Positions 42,820 through 51,298 of a DNA stretch of 64,000 bases are shown in pieces. The stretch is from Mycolicibacterium iranicum (GTDB taxonomy: Bacteria; Actinomycetota; Actinomycetes; Mycobacteriales; Mycobacteriaceae). The notes under the pieces were generated by a model. That model was not told the origin of the DNA. It saw only the letters and a program-made list of their open reading frames with translations, and did not search any database. How positions within the stretch are numbered: position 1 is the stretch's first letter; the number at the start of each line of letters is the position of its first letter. Position numbers and translations under genes: made by a program. Where the stretch lies: NCBI RefSeq assembly GCF_001650495.1, contig NZ_LWCS01000065.1:1-64000 (forward strand), given 5' to 3'.

Positions 42820-43854
42820 GTGAAGAACATCGCGCTGTGCTTCGACCGTTCGCGCGGCATTGGTGGTACCGGGGGAACCACCAACGCCACAGCTCTGGCT
42901 GATCTCATGAGCGCGGGCGACGACCAGATGGTGTGGGCTCCGGCCTGCACCGCGGGCGCCCGGGATCGGTTCCGCGGCCGTCGCGGCACTGTGGACGCGG
43001 CGCGCGCCGCGATCGCGGAGGCATATGAATTCCTCGTTGCCGAGTGGTCACCTGGCGATCGTCTTTTCCTGCTGGGCGCGGGTCGCGGCGCCGCCTGCGC
43101 TCGGGCGCTGGCACATCTACTGGGGACGGTCGGCGTACTGCGCGACGACATTCCCGGTTGGAGCGTCGGAGATCTGCGCCAGTACGTGCTGTCCACGCAC
43201 GTAGTCCCCCGCACTCGCCGCGACGCGACGGACTGGGAGCACATCGGCAGGCTGACCGCGCGCCTGTCCGGACGATTCACCGTGGCGGTGGACGTCCACT
43301 TCCTCGGGTTGTGGGACACCGTGGCCCTGTCGCGCGCCGGTGCGGCACCGCTGGTGGGAAACGTGCTCGCGACCCGGCACGCGGTCGCCATCGACGGCAG
43401 CTGGCGGCGGTCGGGCGCGCAGCTGCTCCGAGGCTCCGGCACCGCCGTGCAGGAGGTGTGGTTCCGCGGCGCCCACTGCGACGTCACCGGGGGCGAGAAT
43501 GCGTGCGCACCGCTTGCGGCCATCGCCCTCGACTGGGTGCTCGACGGCGCAGTGCGGGCCGGGGCCCTGGTCCGGCAGTGCCCGCAGCGGTCTGTGCCGA
43601 CCGCCGTCGATGCGCTGGCGGGCAGCACCCACACGGTGTCGTTTCGTCAGATTCCCGCCGACGCGAACGTGCACGCCAGCGTCGAGAGCTATCTGCGGGC
43701 GCATCCGTCGTACTGGCGACGGCTGCCGGCGCGCGTGACATGGGCCGACACTGACTGGGCGGCCCGCGCCGAACGGCTGGTGCCGGGCCCCGTGACGCCC
43801 CCCTCTGTCACGGAGATCCCGGCACCGCCCGTCCCCGAACTACTTCCAGGCTGA
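42820..43854 (+). CDS. DUF2235/Tle1-like alpha/beta-hydrolase, nucleophile Ser missing
   Basis: This 344-aa protein starts at GTG 42820. The family pattern is clear: NIALCFDRSRGIGG..TTNATALADL at the start, LFLLGAGRGAACARALA in the nucleophile region, VHFLGLWDTVAL, and FRGAHCDVTGG late. In DUF2235 enzymes the nucleophile elbow is GFSRG; here it is GAGRG, with Gly88 in place of Ser, so the normal catalysis should be lost. M. tuberculosis Rv0633c sits here, annotated as a possible exported protein. No clear signal peptide is seen. It may be a regulatory or binding pseudoenzyme. Confidence 0.82.
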   Translation: MKNIALCFDRSRGIGGTGGTTNATALADLMSAGDDQMVWAPACTAGARDRFRGRRGTVDAARAAIAEAYEFLVAEWSPGDRLFLLGAGRGAACARALAHLLGTVGVLRDDIPGWSVGDLRQYVLSTHVVPRTRRDATDWEHIGRLTARLSGRFTVAVDVHFLGLWDTVALSRAGAAPLVGNVLATRHAVAIDGSWRRSGAQLLRGSGTAVQEVWFRGAHCDVTGGENACAPLAAIALDWVLDGAVRAGALVRQCPQRSVPTAVDALAGSTHTVSFRQIPADANVHASVESYLRAHPSYWRRLPARVTWADTDWAARAERLVPGPVTPPSVTEIPAPPVPELLPG

Positions 43855-43974
43855 GCCGACGCCGCACTCCCACAGACCGAGCCTGGGCACACCGCTGTTC
43901 GGGCGTGCGCGGCGGCGCCTGGCGCCGCGCTCGGTTTCCAGATGCTCGACCGACCGCTTCCGCTTCGCGCGCAT
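43840..43974 (-). CDS. Small basic conserved-position protein
   Basis: This 44-aa frame starts at ATG 43974 with a strong AAAGGAG ribosome site 6 bases upstream. It is very basic (MRAKRKRSVEHLETERGARRRRARPNS...), then turns to GVPRLGLWECGVGSAWK. Its 3' end overlaps the plus-strand DUF2235 gene by 15 bases. The good ribosome site and charge pattern favour a real short gene, perhaps nucleic-acid binding. No family is recognised. Confidence 0.5.
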   Translation of the reverse strand: MRAKRKRSVEHLETERGARRRRARPNSGVPRLGLWECGVGSAWK

Positions 43975-44124
43975 GGCATCTCCTTTGGCTGGGGCGCGGT
44001 ACCCCCTCGTGTACCGCGCTGAACCGACGCTATGAATCCGCGGGCCCGGAGTCGTGCGTAGTGCACTACCTCTTCTCGCGCAGCCCGCCACAGCCCACCT
44101 AGGTAGTGCTGTTACGTTCGTCCC

Positions 44125-44826
44125 ATGACCAGCACCGTGTCCTATGAGCTCGCGGATTCCGTCGCCACCATCACCCTCGACGACGGCAAGGTGAACGTGC
44201 TCGGCCCCGCCATGCAGGCCGCCATCAACGAGGCCCTCGATCGTGCCGAGGCGGACAAGGCGAAGGCGGTCGTGCTCGCAGGCAACGCGCGGGTGTTCAG
44301 CGGTGGATTCGATCTCGGGGTGTTTCAGTCCGGGGACGCCGCGGCGGCGCTGGGCATGCTCGCCGGGGGGTTCACACTCTCCCTGCGGACCCTGACATTT
44401 CCCGTTCCGGTGATCATCGCCGCGACGGGGCCCGCGATCGCGATGGGATCGTTCCTCCTGCTCTCGGCCGATCACCGTGTCGGACAACCCAAGACGCGCT
44501 GCCAGGCCATCGAGGTGGCGATCGGGATGACCATCCCGATCTCGGCACTGGAGATCATGCGGGCGCGGCTGACTCCTGCCGCCTTCGAACGCGGCGCCGC
44601 GCTGGCCGCGACATTCGTCGGCGCCGAGGCGGTCGCGGGCGGCTGGCTCGACGAGATCGTCGAGGCCGATCAGGTCCTCGCCCGAGCCCAGCAGGTGGCC
44701 GCCGAGGCGGCGACGACGCTGAACGCAGGCGCCCACCTCGCCACCAAGTTGAAGGCCCGCAAGGGCGCGCTCGACGCGATCCAGGCCGGGATCGACGGCC
44801 TGGCAACCGAATTCAGCCTCGGCTGA
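44125..44826 (+). CDS. echA3: Enoyl-CoA hydratase/isomerase family protein, EchA3-like
   Basis: This 233-aa crotonase-fold protein has the oxyanion-hole segments (VVLAGNARVFSGGFDLG and IAATGPAIAMGSFLLLSADHRVG). M. tuberculosis echA3 (Rv0632c) occupies the same place and size (231 aa). The usual catalytic Glu pair is not obvious in this lineage, so the reaction (hydration, isomerisation or thioester hydrolysis) is uncertain. It starts at ATG 44125, cytoplasmic. Confidence 0.9.
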   Translation: MTSTVSYELADSVATITLDDGKVNVLGPAMQAAINEALDRAEADKAKAVVLAGNARVFSGGFDLGVFQSGDAAAALGMLAGGFTLSLRTLTFPVPVIIAATGPAIAMGSFLLLSADHRVGQPKTRCQAIEVAIGMTIPISALEIMRARLTPAAFERGAALAATFVGAEAVAGGWLDEIVEADQVLARAQQVAAEAATTLNAGAHLATKLKARKGALDAIQAGIDGLATEFSLG

Positions 44827-44926
44827 CCTCCCACCCCGGCGAAATATCATTCCGGGCTGCGTTCCGATCCGCGTTCACAGCCCCTGCTTCGCGCTCGGCA
44901 CGAGCGCCGGGTGCGATGATGGCCCC

Positions 44927-45919
44927 GTGACCCATGTGCGGGGCCGGATCTGGCGCGACGGCAAGCCCGTCGACGATTTCGAGTTCTCCAGGATCTCGGA
45001 CTGCCTGGCTTCCGAGGACACCCTGGTGTGGTGTGACATCTACGACCCCGACCACGCCATTCTCAAAGACCTGGCGGTCGAGCTCAGCCTGAACGAATGG
45101 GCCGTCGAGGACGCCCTCGCCGAAGCTGAGCGGACGAAGGCCGTCGTGTACAGGTCTCACACGTTCTTCACGGTGTACGGGGTGTCGGTGAAGGATCCGC
45201 GACCCGAGGACGTGGCCGAGTCCACGCTGGAGATTCACCGGATCTCCGGGTTCGTCCTGCCCCGTGGCCTGATCACCGTGCGCCTTTCACCGCACTTCGA
45301 CATGGACGAGGTGTCGCGTCGGTTCGACGAGCTCGGCGGACAGGAGTACGGCGTCGGGTCGCTGGTGCACGGCCTGCTCGACGTCGTGGTGGACGGCCAC
45401 TTCGACGCGGTCCAGTCTCTGGACGACAGCATCGAAGACCTCGAGGACGACCTGTTCGCGGAGAAACCGCTCCGCGGTGGGTTGCAGCGCAAGACATTTC
45501 AGTTACGTAAAGACCTGGTGGCACTGCGTAGAGTGGTCCTGCCGATGCGGGAGGTCGTCTCGGCGATACAGCACCGCAGGATGGACGCCAAGACCTCGGT
45601 GGAACTCGACCCCGTGTACGCCGACCTGTACGACCATGTGTTGCGGGTGTCCGAGTGGACGGAATCGTTGCGCGACATGATCACTACGGTGTTCGAAACC
45701 AATCTGTCGCTTCAGGACGCACGGCTGAACACTGTGATGAAGAAGCTGACGGGCTGGGCGGCGATCATCGCGGTCCCGACCGCCATCACCGGCTTCTATG
45801 GCCAGAACGTCGAGTATCCCGGGATCGACACGGTTGGCGGCTTTGTGACCAGCACGTCGATCATCGTCGTCATCGTGCTGGTGCTGTACTGGATGTTCAA
45901 AGCGCGGGATTGGCTGTGA
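44927..45919 (+). CDS. CorA-family metal-ion transporter with YGQN filter
   Basis: This 330-aa protein starts at GTG 44927 with a large cytoplasmic N-terminal domain, a long helix (about 150-275) and two C-terminal transmembrane helices (WAAIIAVPTAITGFYG and STSIIVVIVLVLYWMF). The loop between them is YGQN, where classic CorA has YGMN (GMN filter). It could carry Mg2+ or another divalent cation, or act as a ZntB-like exporter; ion selectivity is not decided by sequence alone. The end overlaps the convergent reductase by 23 bases. Confidence 0.88.
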   Translation: MTHVRGRIWRDGKPVDDFEFSRISDCLASEDTLVWCDIYDPDHAILKDLAVELSLNEWAVEDALAEAERTKAVVYRSHTFFTVYGVSVKDPRPEDVAESTLEIHRISGFVLPRGLITVRLSPHFDMDEVSRRFDELGGQEYGVGSLVHGLLDVVVDGHFDAVQSLDDSIEDLEDDLFAEKPLRGGLQRKTFQLRKDLVALRRVVLPMREVVSAIQHRRMDAKTSVELDPVYADLYDHVLRVSEWTESLRDMITTVFETNLSLQDARLNTVMKKLTGWAAIIAVPTAITGFYGQNVEYPGIDTVGGFVTSTSIIVVIVLVLYWMFKARDWL

Positions 45920-47000
45920 CGTCCAGGGTTCCGACGACGCGGCCCGCGGTTCGGTAGGTGACGACGAAGCCGTCGCCACGCTCGGTGAGGTCCGTTGATT
46001 CGTAGCCGCCACCCCAGCCGCGATAGTTCAACTCGAATCGACCTATGGTGCAGGTGAATCCCGGAATCTTGTCCCATTCCGCGGAAGCTCCTGCCGCGGT
46101 GAGACCGGCCACGAGACCCTGCTGTGCGGCATCGCGCCAGTGTTCGGCGATGACGGGCCGGCCGGCGGCCACGTTGTGGGCAAGGGTGACATCTCCTGCG
46201 GCGTAGATGTTGCGGACCGAGGTGCGCATGTGCTGGTCGACAACGACGCGGCCCCCACTGGTGGCGAGGCCGGCTTCGGTGGCCAACCGGATGTCGGGCC
46301 GCACCCCCGTGGCGGCGACAATGACGTCACCGTGCACCACATCGCCTGACGACAGTGTGACGGTGGTGTCGCCGACTGCTGCGGCGGTCGCTGCGGTCAC
46401 GACGCGCACGCCGGCGTCGGCGAGCACGTCGGCCACCCGCTCGCCGACGTCGATACCGAATCTGCGGCGCAGCGGGACGTCTTCGGGGACCACGACGGTG
46501 GTGGCGAGCCCCAGGCGCGCCAGACAGCTCGCGGTTTCGCAGCCGATCAGCCCGCCGCCGATCACGACGGCGGAGTCGGCGAAGCGGGCGGCCATCTTCA
46601 GCGCGACTGCGTCGGCGAACGAGCGCAGCTGCTGCGCGGTATCGCCGCCGGGCACGCCGAGTGGCACGGCGGCCGATCCTGACGCCACGACCAGATGCCA
46701 GTACGGGTAGCGCGCACCACCGAGGGTGACGACCTCCTGGGCGTCTACGTCGATGTGTTCGACGGTCACGCCCAGCAGGAGGTCGATGTTGTGGCGGGCG
46801 AACCACCCGGCGCTGTGCAGGTCGAGATTCGTGTGCCCGCCGCCGAGGAATTCCTTGCTGAGAGGGGGCTTGGCATAGGGCAGTGCGGGGTCGGAGGACA
46901 GAATCCGCACAGGGATCCGCGGATGCCTGCGGCGAAACGTCTCCGCCGCGCTGATGCCCGCCGGACCACTGCCGATGGCGAGGAACCCCGGTGCCGCCAT
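45897..47000 (-). CDS. FAD/NAD(P)-dependent oxidoreductase (ferredoxin reductase-like)
   Basis: This 367-aa protein has an FAD-binding GSGPAGISAAE at the N-terminus, an NAD(P) Rossmann motif VVIGGGLIGCETAS in the middle and the ATGVRPDI plus YAAGDV segment typical of pyridine nucleotide-disulfide reductases without the redox-active CxxxxC. That fits a ferredoxin or rubredoxin reductase or similar electron-transfer flavoprotein. The partner is unknown; no ferredoxin is adjacent. The start at 47000 is an ATG. It is convergent with the CorA-like gene. Confidence 0.88.
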   Translation of the reverse strand: MAAPGFLAIGSGPAGISAAETFRRRHPRIPVRILSSDPALPYAKPPLSKEFLGGGHTNLDLHSAGWFARHNIDLLLGVTVEHIDVDAQEVVTLGGARYPYWHLVVASGSAAVPLGVPGGDTAQQLRSFADAVALKMAARFADSAVVIGGGLIGCETASCLARLGLATTVVVPEDVPLRRRFGIDVGERVADVLADAGVRVVTAATAAAVGDTTVTLSSGDVVHGDVIVAATGVRPDIRLATEAGLATSGGRVVVDQHMRTSVRNIYAAGDVTLAHNVAAGRPVIAEHWRDAAQQGLVAGLTAAGASAEWDKIPGFTCTIGRFELNYRGWGGGYESTDLTERGDGFVVTYRTAGRVVGTLDVTANPAL

Positions 47001-47132
47001 GCGTCGGGGATACCACCTTCACAAGCGCCCCAATCCCGACACCGGCCGCGGCGTCAGCCTTCGGTCAGATTCGCTGGCAGCGTGCACCTCCAACCGTTGA
47101 GCATCGGCGATCCGATGTGAAAACATCTGCGC

Positions 47133-47873
47133 ATGGAGCCGGACGGGGATCCCGAAGCACGAATCCGGGATCTCGAGCGCCCGCTCGCAGACCGGGCGCA
47201 GTCCAACGAGCTGGGCACCCGGCCTTACGAAGCACCGCCCACGCCACCGAGCGATCCGTATCAGTACGTGCCACCGCCGCCGGACCCCTATCAGGGGCAG
47301 CCCTACGGGCAGTACGGCTCTGCGTACGGCACCCCGCAGTACACGTCGCCGTACTACTCGGCTCCCCAGCAGGTCGTCCGCAAGCGTTCCGCGACCACTG
47401 CGCTGTGGCTGATCCCGCTCGTCGTGGGCGGGATCATCGTGGCCGGAGCCGTCGCCATCGTCCTGTACTTCAACAACGCCCGCCCCGACACCTACAGCTT
47501 CGACCCCAGCCCGCCGATCTCCGGTGGCGGCGGGCCGCTCGACACCCCCGCTCCGCCGGTCGGCATTCCGACGATCGACCCCGAAGATCAGGTCATCACA
47601 GTCGAGGCCGGTGGCTCGGTCAGCGTCAGCGGCGTCGACAAGAACCAGACCATCGTCTGCAACGGCGGAACCGTGAATGTCAGCGGTGTGGAGAACACCG
47701 TGGAGGTGCAGGGCAGTTGCGGCGTCGTGTCCGTCTCGGGCATCAACAACACCGTCACCGTCGAGACCGCGCAGACCATCAGCGCGTCGGGTTTCGAGAA
47801 CCGCGTGACGTACCTCTCCGGCGAACCGGAGATCTCGAGCAGCGGACCCGACAACGTCGTCGAGCAAGGATGA
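47133..47873 (+). CDS. DUF3060-type membrane-anchored surface protein
   Basis: This 246-aa protein has three parts. A Pro/Tyr-rich N-terminus (about residues 28-80, PYQ/YGQ-like repeats) is followed by one transmembrane helix (LIPLVVGGIIVAGAVAIVLYF). The C-terminal domain has repeating beta patterns (VSVSGVDKNQTIVCNGG, VNVSGVENTVEVQGSCG, VSVSGINNTVTVE) characteristic of DUF3060. It is predicted anchored with the beta domain outside. The function is unknown; related proteins are common in mycobacteria. It starts at ATG 47133 and is followed after 137 bp by recC. Confidence 0.86.
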   Translation: MEPDGDPEARIRDLERPLADRAQSNELGTRPYEAPPTPPSDPYQYVPPPPDPYQGQPYGQYGSAYGTPQYTSPYYSAPQQVVRKRSATTALWLIPLVVGGIIVAGAVAIVLYFNNARPDTYSFDPSPPISGGGGPLDTPAPPVGIPTIDPEDQVITVEAGGSVSVSGVDKNQTIVCNGGTVNVSGVENTVEVQGSCGVVSVSGINNTVTVETAQTISASGFENRVTYLSGEPEISSSGPDNVVEQG

Positions 47874-48010
47874 GCGAGACGACCGCGGCGTCAAGGCTCT
47901 GGCCAGTTCTCGAAGGCGCTGGGCTACGCCGAGCTCAACGATCACTGCGCCGACCCATCTCCAGGAGGGTCGTCGACGAACTGTCCGGGGCCGTCGTAGC
48001 CTGACGGCCG

Positions 48011-51000
48011 ATGGCACTTCACCTCCACCGGGCCGACCGCACCGATCTGCTGGCCGACGGCCTCGGCGCGATGCTGGCCATCCCGCCCGCCGATCCGTTC
48101 GCCGAAGATGTCGTCCTGGTGTCGGCACGTGGCACGGAACGGTGGCTCAGCCAGCGGCTCTCACACATCCTGGGAACCGGGTCCGCACAGGATGGGATCT
48201 GCGCCGGTGTGACATTCCGGCACCCTCGGTCGCTCATCGCCGAACTGACGGGCGCCGTTCACGACGACCCGTGGTCGCCGAACGCGATGGTGTGGCCGCT
48301 GCTCGACGCCATCGACGGCAGCCTCGATCAGCCCTGGTGTGCCGCACTGGCCATCCACCTCGGCCACTTCGCCGCAGGCGATGAAAGAGAGCTGCGTCAG
48401 GGCAGGCGCTACGCGGTCGCCCGCAGACTCGCGGGCCTGTTCGCGTCCTACGCGAGCCAGCGACCGACGCTGCTGGCAGGCTGGGCCGAGGGCCGCACCG
48501 GGGACCTGGACGACGACCTGAGGTGGCAACCCGAGCTCTACCGCGCTCTGCTGACCAGGGTGGATGCCGATCCGCCGCACCTTCGCCATGCGGAAACCAT
48601 TGCGCGACTGCAGAAGTCGCGCAGCGAGCTGCCGGATCGCCTGTCGCTGTTCGGGCACACCCGGCTGCCTGCCACCGAGATCGAGCTGCTTGCCGCGCTG
48701 GGCACTCATCACGAGCTGCATCTGTGGCTCCCGCATCCCAGCGAGAGCCTGTGGGCCTCGCTGCGCGATCTCGGCGGCATCGTGCCCCGACGCCACGACA
48801 CCTCGCATCGCGCCGCCGGCCATCCTCTACTCGCCACCCTCGGCCGCGACCTGCGGGAGTTGCAGCGCGGACTGCCGGCCACGCCGGGCACCGACGAGTG
48901 TCTGGGCTCCGCTGCGCGCCCGGCCACACTGCTCGGCTGGCTGCAATCCGATATCGCGGCCAATACCGCACGGCCACAGGGTCGTTCGTTTGATCCGGCC
49001 GACCGTTCGGTGCAGGTGCACAGCTGCCATGGCCCGGCACGCCAGATCGACGTCCTGCGCGAGGTGCTGCTCGGCCTGCTCGCCGACGACCCGACGTTGG
49101 AGCCCCGCGACATCCTCGTCATGTGCCCCGACATCGAGACGTACGCACCGCTGATCGTCGCGGGCTTCGGTCTCGGGGACGTCGTCACCGGAGCGCACCC
49201 GGCGCACCAGCTGCGGGTGAAACTTGCCGACCGCGCACTCACCCAGACCAATCCGCTGCTGGCCGTCGCCCGAGAGCTGCTCGGGCTCGCAGGCGGGCGT
49301 GCCACCGCCAGCGAGGTTCTCAACCTGGCCGAGGCGCCGCCCGTCCGCTACCGCTTCGGATTCTCCGACGACGACCTCGACGCGATCGGGAACTGGGTGC
49401 GTGAGGCCAACATCCGGTGGGGTTTCGACCGCAGCCACCGCCACCCGTACGGGGTCGACTTCGTGCAGAACACCTGGCGTTTCGGGATCGACCGGGTGCT
49501 GGCCGGTGTCGCGATGTCGGACGACTCGCACGCCTGGCTGGACACCACCCTGCCCCTCGATGACGTCGGCAGCAATCGCGTCGAGCTCGCAGGCCGCCTC
49601 GCGGACTACGTCGAGCGCCTACGGGTCGCCATCGAATCCCTCTCGGGGGCAAGGCCGTTGAGCGAGTGGCTGACCGCACTGTCGGCAGGCGTGAACACGC
49701 TGACCTCCGTCGCCGACAGCGACCTGTGGCAGACCAGCCAGATGGAGCGCGAGTTCGACGCGATCCGCACCGATGCAGGCAGTCGTAGCGGCATCATGCT
49801 GCGGCTCCCCGATGTCAGGGCGCTGCTGGAACGTCACCTCGCGGGAAGACCGACGCGCGCCAACTTCAGGACCGGCACCCTGACGGTGTGCACGATGGTC
49901 CCCATGCGATCGGTGCCGCATCGGGTGGTCTGTCTGGTCGGTCTCGATGACGGTGTCTTCCCGAGATCGGGCGCAATCGACGGCGACGACGTGCTTGCCC
50001 GCGAGCCGATGACAGGCGAACGCGACATTCGTTCCGAGGACCGCCAATTGCTGCTCGACGCCATCGGCGCCGCGACCGAGAAGCTGGTGCTCACCTACGC
50101 GGGCACCAATGAGTACAGCGGTCAGCGCAAGCCGCCGGCCGTGCCGGTGGTGGAGTTGCTCGACGCACTCGATCTCACCACACCGGCGGCGGTGCGCACG
50201 CACGTCCTCGTCGAACATCCGCTGCAGCCCTTCGACATCGAGAATGTCACCCCCGGGGCACTCGGCATGCCCGCGGGCGAGCCGTTCACGTTCGACGCGA
50301 CGACGCTCAGCGCGGCCCGGGCCGCAGCCGGTCACCGCGAGCAGCGTCCGCACCTTCTCGGTGAGGCGTTGCCTGCGCAGCCGCCGACCGACGTCGCGCT
50401 CGACGATCTGGTCGCCTTCTTCCGCGACCCGGTCAAGGGCTTCTTCCGGGCGCTGGACTACACACTGCCGTGGGACGTCGACGCCATCGACGATGCGATG
50501 CCCGTCGACGTTGACGCGTTGCAGGAGTGGAAGATCGGCGATCGTATGCTGGACGACATGCTGCGCGGCATGACGCCCGTCGACGCGCAACAGGCGGAGT
50601 GGCGTCGCGGGTCTCTACCCCCTGGACGCCTCGGCTGGCGCAGAGCGCAGGAGATCGCGGCGCGCTCGGCCGCCCTGGCCGACGCGGCGCGGCGGCACCG
50701 CGTGCAGGAACCCAGGGCGGTGGACGTGGATGTCCAGATCGGGCCGAGACGGCGGGTCACCGGCACCGTCCCGCGACTCTACGGCGACCAGATGGTCGAC
50801 GTCACGTACTCCAAGTTGGACGGCAGGCATCTGCTGGCGTCGTGGATTCGATTGGTGGCGTTGAGCACCCGTGATTCGGGCACAGACTGGCTGGCGGTGT
50901 GTATCGGTAGGGGCAGGAAGAGCGGCCAGACGACTCAGCGGGTACTCGGACCGCCGGAGTCCGCCGCCGACGTGTTACGCGACCTGGTCGCGATGTACGA

Positions 51001-51298
51001 CGCCGGCCGACGCGCACCAATCCCGTTGCCGCTCAAAACTTCTTACGCCTGGGCTGAGGCCCGGTACAGTCGCGGCTGGCCGGAACGGGAGGCCCGCTTC
51101 AAATGGAACACCGGCAAGTTCCCCGGTGAGAACTCCCAGCCCGCGCACGAGCTCGTCTGGGGCACCCGTTCCCCGGTCGAGGTCCTGATGACACCGGTGC
51201 GGCCCGGCGAGGAGTGCGACGGCGAGAAGACCCGGCTGGGCGCCTACGCGGCCCGGCTGTGGCTTCCGATGCTGCAGGCCGAGAGGGTCGGCCGGTGA
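48011..51298 (+). CDS. recC: RecC subunit of exodeoxyribonuclease V
   Basis: This 1095-aa protein matches RecC along its length, from the N-terminal LHLHRADRTDLLADGLG to the C-terminal nuclease-like domain. It is the non-catalytic subunit that splits the DNA duplex and recognises Chi-like sequences. It starts at ATG 48011 and overlaps recB by GTGA. In mycobacteria RecBCD serves mainly single-strand annealing, with AdnAB doing end resection for recombination, as reported for M. smegmatis. Confidence 0.97.
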   Translation: MALHLHRADRTDLLADGLGAMLAIPPADPFAEDVVLVSARGTERWLSQRLSHILGTGSAQDGICAGVTFRHPRSLIAELTGAVHDDPWSPNAMVWPLLDAIDGSLDQPWCAALAIHLGHFAAGDERELRQGRRYAVARRLAGLFASYASQRPTLLAGWAEGRTGDLDDDLRWQPELYRALLTRVDADPPHLRHAETIARLQKSRSELPDRLSLFGHTRLPATEIELLAALGTHHELHLWLPHPSESLWASLRDLGGIVPRRHDTSHRAAGHPLLATLGRDLRELQRGLPATPGTDECLGSAARPATLLGWLQSDIAANTARPQGRSFDPADRSVQVHSCHGPARQIDVLREVLLGLLADDPTLEPRDILVMCPDIETYAPLIVAGFGLGDVVTGAHPAHQLRVKLADRALTQTNPLLAVARELLGLAGGRATASEVLNLAEAPPVRYRFGFSDDDLDAIGNWVREANIRWGFDRSHRHPYGVDFVQNTWRFGIDRVLAGVAMSDDSHAWLDTTLPLDDVGSNRVELAGRLADYVERLRVAIESLSGARPLSEWLTALSAGVNTLTSVADSDLWQTSQMEREFDAIRTDAGSRSGIMLRLPDVRALLERHLAGRPTRANFRTGTLTVCTMVPMRSVPHRVVCLVGLDDGVFPRSGAIDGDDVLAREPMTGERDIRSEDRQLLLDAIGAATEKLVLTYAGTNEYSGQRKPPAVPVVELLDALDLTTPAAVRTHVLVEHPLQPFDIENVTPGALGMPAGEPFTFDATTLSAARAAAGHREQRPHLLGEALPAQPPTDVALDDLVAFFRDPVKGFFRALDYTLPWDVDAIDDAMPVDVDALQEWKIGDRMLDDMLRGMTPVDAQQAEWRRGSLPPGRLGWRRAQEIAARSAALADAARRHRVQEPRAVDVDVQIGPRRRVTGTVPRLYGDQMVDVTYSKLDGRHLLASWIRLVALSTRDSGTDWLAVCIGRGRKSGQTTQRVLGPPESAADVLRDLVAMYDAGRRAPIPLPLKTSYAWAEARYSRGWPEREARFKWNTGKFPGENSQPAHELVWGTRSPVEVLMTPVRPGEECDGEKTRLGAYAARLWLPMLQAERVGR

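Noticed and set aside
47870-48004. Possible 44-codon gene between the DUF3060 gene and recC
   Set aside because: It overlaps the upstream stop as ATGA, but has no family and an Arg-rich composition; another frame here (ending PGPS) could equally be a gene remnant. Neither is supported.
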